A stretch of DNA of 64,000 nucleotides, taken from Bromus sterilis. Lineage: Eukaryota > Streptophyta > Magnoliopsida > Poales > Poaceae. Shown here piece after piece: positions 60,801 to 64,000 of this stretch. The stretch covers positions 22,481,282-22,545,281 of the forward strand of contig OX465600.1 in assembly GCA_950022295.1 (NCBI GenBank). Reading direction: 5' to 3'. Both the position numbers and the translations under genes were made by a program. How positions within the stretch are numbered: the first letter of the stretch is position 1; the number at the start of each line of letters is the position of its first letter. Below the pieces are notes generated by a model. That model was not told where the DNA came from. It ran no database searches and saw only the letters and a program-made list of their open reading frames with translations.

Positions 60801-63800
60801 CCGGAATCATTGGAAAACCTGCATGTGGAGCTAGATTATGTTTATAAGTGTGATTTACTGTTTGTATATGGCATATGTAGGTCATGTGTCTGACGTTGTT
60901 CATGGACATGGGCTAACACTTACTAAAATCATCGACCCGTATGTGGAAACTCCCGGTACGGGTCTACCGTTGTGAATAATGTGGTGAAATGTGTTCAACC
61001 TTGGTTTTCCATGTACATATGTGCTAAACAAACATAGATAGATAAAAAAGTCCATTGGTCCATCCTCGTACGGAGAAAGCTATAAGGCTAGATCTGCGGG
61101 CCCCCCCGATCTAGGGTTTCGGGGGTGAATGACCGTCGGAGGGCCGGAATCATTGGAAAACCTGCATGTGGAGTTAGGTTATGTTTATAAGTGTGATTTA
61201 ATGTTTGTAGATGGCATATGTAGGTCATGTGTCTGACGTTGTTCACGGACATGGGCTAACACTTAGTAAAATCGTCGATCCGTATGTGGAAACTCCCGTT
61301 ACGGGTCTACCGTTGTGAATAATGTGGTGAAATGTGTTCAACCTTGGTGTTCCATGTACATATGTGCTAAACAAACATAGATAGATAAAAAAATTCAATT
61401 GGTCCATCCTCGTACGGAGAAATCTATAAGGGTAGATCTGCGGGCCCCCCCGATCTAGAGTTTCGCGGGTGAATGACCGTCGGAGGGCCGGAATCATTGG
61501 AAAACCTGCATGTGGAGCTAGGTTATGTTTATAAGTGTGATTTAATGTTTGTAGATGGCATATGTAGGTCATGTGTGTGACGTTGTTCACGGACATGGGC
61601 TAACACTTAGTAAAATCGTCGACCCGTATGTGGAAACTCTCGGTACGTGTCTACCGGTGTGAATAATGTGGTGAAATGTGTTCAACCTTGGTTTTCCATG
61701 TACATATGTGCTAAACAAACATAGATAGATAAAAAAGTCCATTGGTCCATCCTCGTACGGAGAAAGCTATAAGGGTAGATCTGCGGGGCCCCCGATCTAG
61801 GGTTTCGGGGGTGAATGACAATCGGAGGGCCGGAATCATTGGAAAACCTGCATGTGGAGCTAGGTTATGTTTATAAGTGTGATTTAATGTTTGTAGATGG
61901 CATATGTAGGTCATGTGTCTGACATTGTTCACGGACATGGGCTAACACTTAGTAAAATCGTCGATCCGTATGTGGAAACTCCCGGTACGGGTCTACCGGT
62001 GTGAATAATTTGGTGAAATTTGTTCAACCTTTGTTTTCCATGTACATATGTGCTAAACAAACATAGATAGATAAAAAAAGTCCAGTGGTCCATCCTCGTA
62101 CGGAGAAAGCTATAAGGGTAGATCTGCGGGCCGCCCCCCGATCTAGGGTTTCGGAGGTGAATGACCGTCGAAGGGCTGGAATCATTGGAAAACCTGCATG
62201 TGGAGCTAGGTTATGTTTATAAGTTTGATTTAATGTTTTTATATGGCATATGTAGGTCATGTGTCTGACGTTGTTCACGGACATGGGCTAACACTTAGTA
62301 AAATCGTCGACCCGTATGTGGAAACTCCCGGTACGGGTCTACCGGTGTGAATAATGTGGTGAAATGTGTTCAACCTTGCTTTTCCATGTACATATGTGCT
62401 AAACAAACATAGATAGATAAAAAAATCCGTTGGTCCATCCTCGTACGGAGAAAGCTATAAGGGTAGTGTGCGGGCCCCCCAGATCTAGGGTTTCGGGTGT
62501 GAATGACCGTCGGAGGGCCGGAATCATTGGAAAACCTGCATGTGGATCTAGGTTATGTTTATAAGTGTGATTTACTGTTTGTAGATGGCATATGTAGGTC
62601 ATGTGTCTGACGTTGTTAACGGACATGGGCTAACACTTAGTAAAATCGTCGATCCGTATGTGGAAACTCCCGGTACGGGTCTACCGTTGTGAATAATGTG
62701 GTGAAATGTGTTCAACCTTGGTTTTCCATGTACATATGTGCTGAACAAACATAGATAGATAAAAAAGTCCATTGGTCCATCCTCATACGGAGAAATCTAT
62801 AAGGGTAGATCTGCGGGCCGCCCCCCGATCTAGGGTTTCGGGGGTGAATGACCGTCGGAGGGCCGGAATCATTGGAAAACCTGCATGTGGAGCTAGGTTA
62901 TGTTTATAAGTGTGATTTAATGTTTGTAGATGGCATATGTAGGTCATGTGTCTGACGTTGTTCACGGACATGGGCTAACACTTAGTAAAATCGTCGATCC
63001 ATATGTGGAAACTCTCGGTACGTGTCTACCGGTGTGAATAATGTGGTGAAATGTGTTCAACCTTGGTTTTCCATGTACATATGTGCTAAACAAACATAGA
63101 AAGATAAAAAAGTCCATTGGTCCATCCTCGTACGGAGAAAGCTATAAGGGTAGATCTGCGGGGCCCCCGATCTAGGGTTTCGGGGGTGAATGACCGTCGG
63201 AGGGCCGGAATCATTGGAAAGCTGCATGTGGAGCTAGGTTATGTTCATAAGTGTGATTTAATGTTTGTAGATGGCATATGTAGGTCATGTGTCTGACGTT
63301 GTTCACGGACATGGGCTAACACTTAGTAAAATCGTCGATCCGTATGTGGAAACTCTTGGTACGTGTCTACCGGTGTGAATAATGTGGTGAAATGTGTTCA
63401 ACCTTGGTTTTCCATGTACATATGTGCTAAAAAAACATAGATAGATAAAAAAGTCCATTGGTCCATCCTCGTACGGAGAAAGTTATAAGGGTAGATCTGC
63501 GCCCCCCCCCCCCCCCGATCCAGGGTTTCGGGGGTGAATGACCTTAGGAGGGCCGGAATCATTGGAAAACCTGCATGTGGAGCTAGGTTATGTTTATAAG
63601 TGTGATTTAATGTTTGTAGACGGCATATGTAGGTCATGTGTGTGACGTTGTTAACGGACATGGGCTAACACTTAGTAAAATCGTCGATCCGTATGTGGCA
63701 ACTCCCGGTATGGGTCTACCGGTGTGAATAATGTGGTGAAATGTGTTCAACCTTGGTTTTCCATGTACATATGTGCTAAACAAACATAGATAGATAAAAA

Positions 63801-64000
63801 AGTCCATTGGTCCATCCTCGTACGAAGAAAGCTATAAGGGTAGATCTGCGGGGCCCCCCGATCTAGGGTTTCGGAGGTGAATGACCGTCGGAGGGCCGGA
63901 ATCATTGGAAAACCTGCATGTGGAGCTAGGTTATGTTTATAAGTGTGACTTAATGTTTGTATATGGCATATGTAGGTCATGTGTCTGACGTTGTTCACGG
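51843..64000. repeat. satellite-like array of ~343-bp units (about 35 copies) in CACTA 2
   Basis: The canonical unit runs 'ggtgaatgaccgtcggaggg', 'ggttatgtttataagtgtg', 'ggcatatgtaggtcatgtg', 'ggctaacacttagtaaaatc', 'ggtctaccggtgtgaataat', 'ccatgtacatatgtgctaaac', 'gagaaagctataagggtag', C-run (5-15 C), 'gatctagggtttcgg'. Unit length is 342-348 bp, most of the variation being in the C-run. Units are highly similar, and several multi-unit blocks are repeated. The array continues past the window end. Each unit contains a minus-strand open frame of 75-117 codons (MSVNNVRHM...), which I treat as a by-product. Confidence 0.97.

Larger units (their letters stand above)
34844..64000 (+). mobile_element. 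CACTA transposon 2, left end; runs past window end
   Basis: It begins CACTACTGCAGAGGCGG with the same GCCGACGGC/GCCGTCGGC subterminal motifs as CACTA 1 (34860-35170), followed by the same AT-rich spacer and ~343-bp units. Host 'aaa' precedes it. CACTA 3 (36396-51842) is inserted in its tandem array. No right terminus is seen before position 64000, so the length, transposase and right target duplication are unknown. Excluding CACTA 3, at least 13.7 kb belongs to this element, nearly all tandem repeat. Confidence 0.85.

Noticed and set aside
51843..64000. Recurrent minus-strand open frames of 75-117 codons (MSVNNVRHM...) in each 343-bp unit
   Set aside because: They follow the repeat, change frame and C-terminus with the C-run length, lack promoter-gene structure and match no domain I recognise. 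A by-product of a stop-poor repeat is the simpler reading.
51843..64000. CRISPR-like array
   Set aside because: The units are contiguous 343-bp satellites with no unique spacers, and the genome is eukaryotic.

Overview
The window looks like grass nuclear DNA, most likely Triticeae (wheat, Aegilops or barley). The signs are a plant cytochrome P450 with introns, Stowaway-type MITEs with TA target sites, a Ty1/copia element primed by initiator tRNA-Met, and very large nested CACTA (En/Spm) DNA transposons. There are no bacterial features. Only one clear host gene is present; most of the rest is transposons or their remains.

Layout. (1) 1-5.9 kb: a complete-looking minus-strand CYP71-type P450 with three exons (510 codons by my splice model), resembling CYP71E1-like oxime-metabolising enzymes. 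Its 2.3-kb first intron holds an antisense LINE 3' fragment. (2) 6.1-11.2 kb: a young Ty1/copia element (146-bp LTRs differing at 2 sites, CCCTC target duplication) lies about 280 bp upstream of the P450 start codon in the same orientation; its polyprotein is frameshifted. (3) 11.2-14.0 kb: AT-rich intergenic DNA with two intact Stowaway MITEs. (4) 14.0-26.3 kb: CACTA element 1 (12.3 kb), with GCCGACGGC/GCCGTCGGC terminal motifs, an internal array of eight ~343-bp tandem units, a TNP2 transposase broken by one nonsense codon, and a multi-exon second gene resembling Ptta/En/Spm 'transposase_24' proteins. (5) 26.3-34.8 kb: gene-poor, anciently duplicated DNA containing a 1.6-kb CACTA element with its own promoter and small coiled-coil gene. 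(6) From 34.8 kb past the window end: CACTA element 2, related to element 1, whose ~343-bp units have grown into a satellite-like array of about 35 copies (51.8-64.0 kb). (7) 36.4-51.8 kb: CACTA element 3 (15.4 kb, another family) inserted in that array with a GGG target duplication. It carries a coiled-coil, tail-anchored small protein gene, a TNP2 transposase with four nonsense codons and one frameshift, and a multi-exon gene ending in a Ulp1-like cysteine protease domain, which is split by a 3.9-kb solo LTR. The nesting is three deep: solo LTR in CACTA 3 in the CACTA 2 array.

The most interesting signals are: a satellite-like array growing inside a transposon, with higher-order duplications; internal promoters in two unrelated CACTA elements that are embedded in copies of the elements' terminal motifs; a duplicated hairpin downstream of the element 3 transposase whose arms change in a compensatory way; the tail-anchored coiled-coil gene and Ulp1-like gene carried by element 3; a small CACTA that keeps a promoter and non-transposase gene; and a P450 that lacks the usual acidic residue in its I-helix. 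Exon boundaries come from GT/AG signals and reading-frame continuity, and family names come from motif recognition without database searches.
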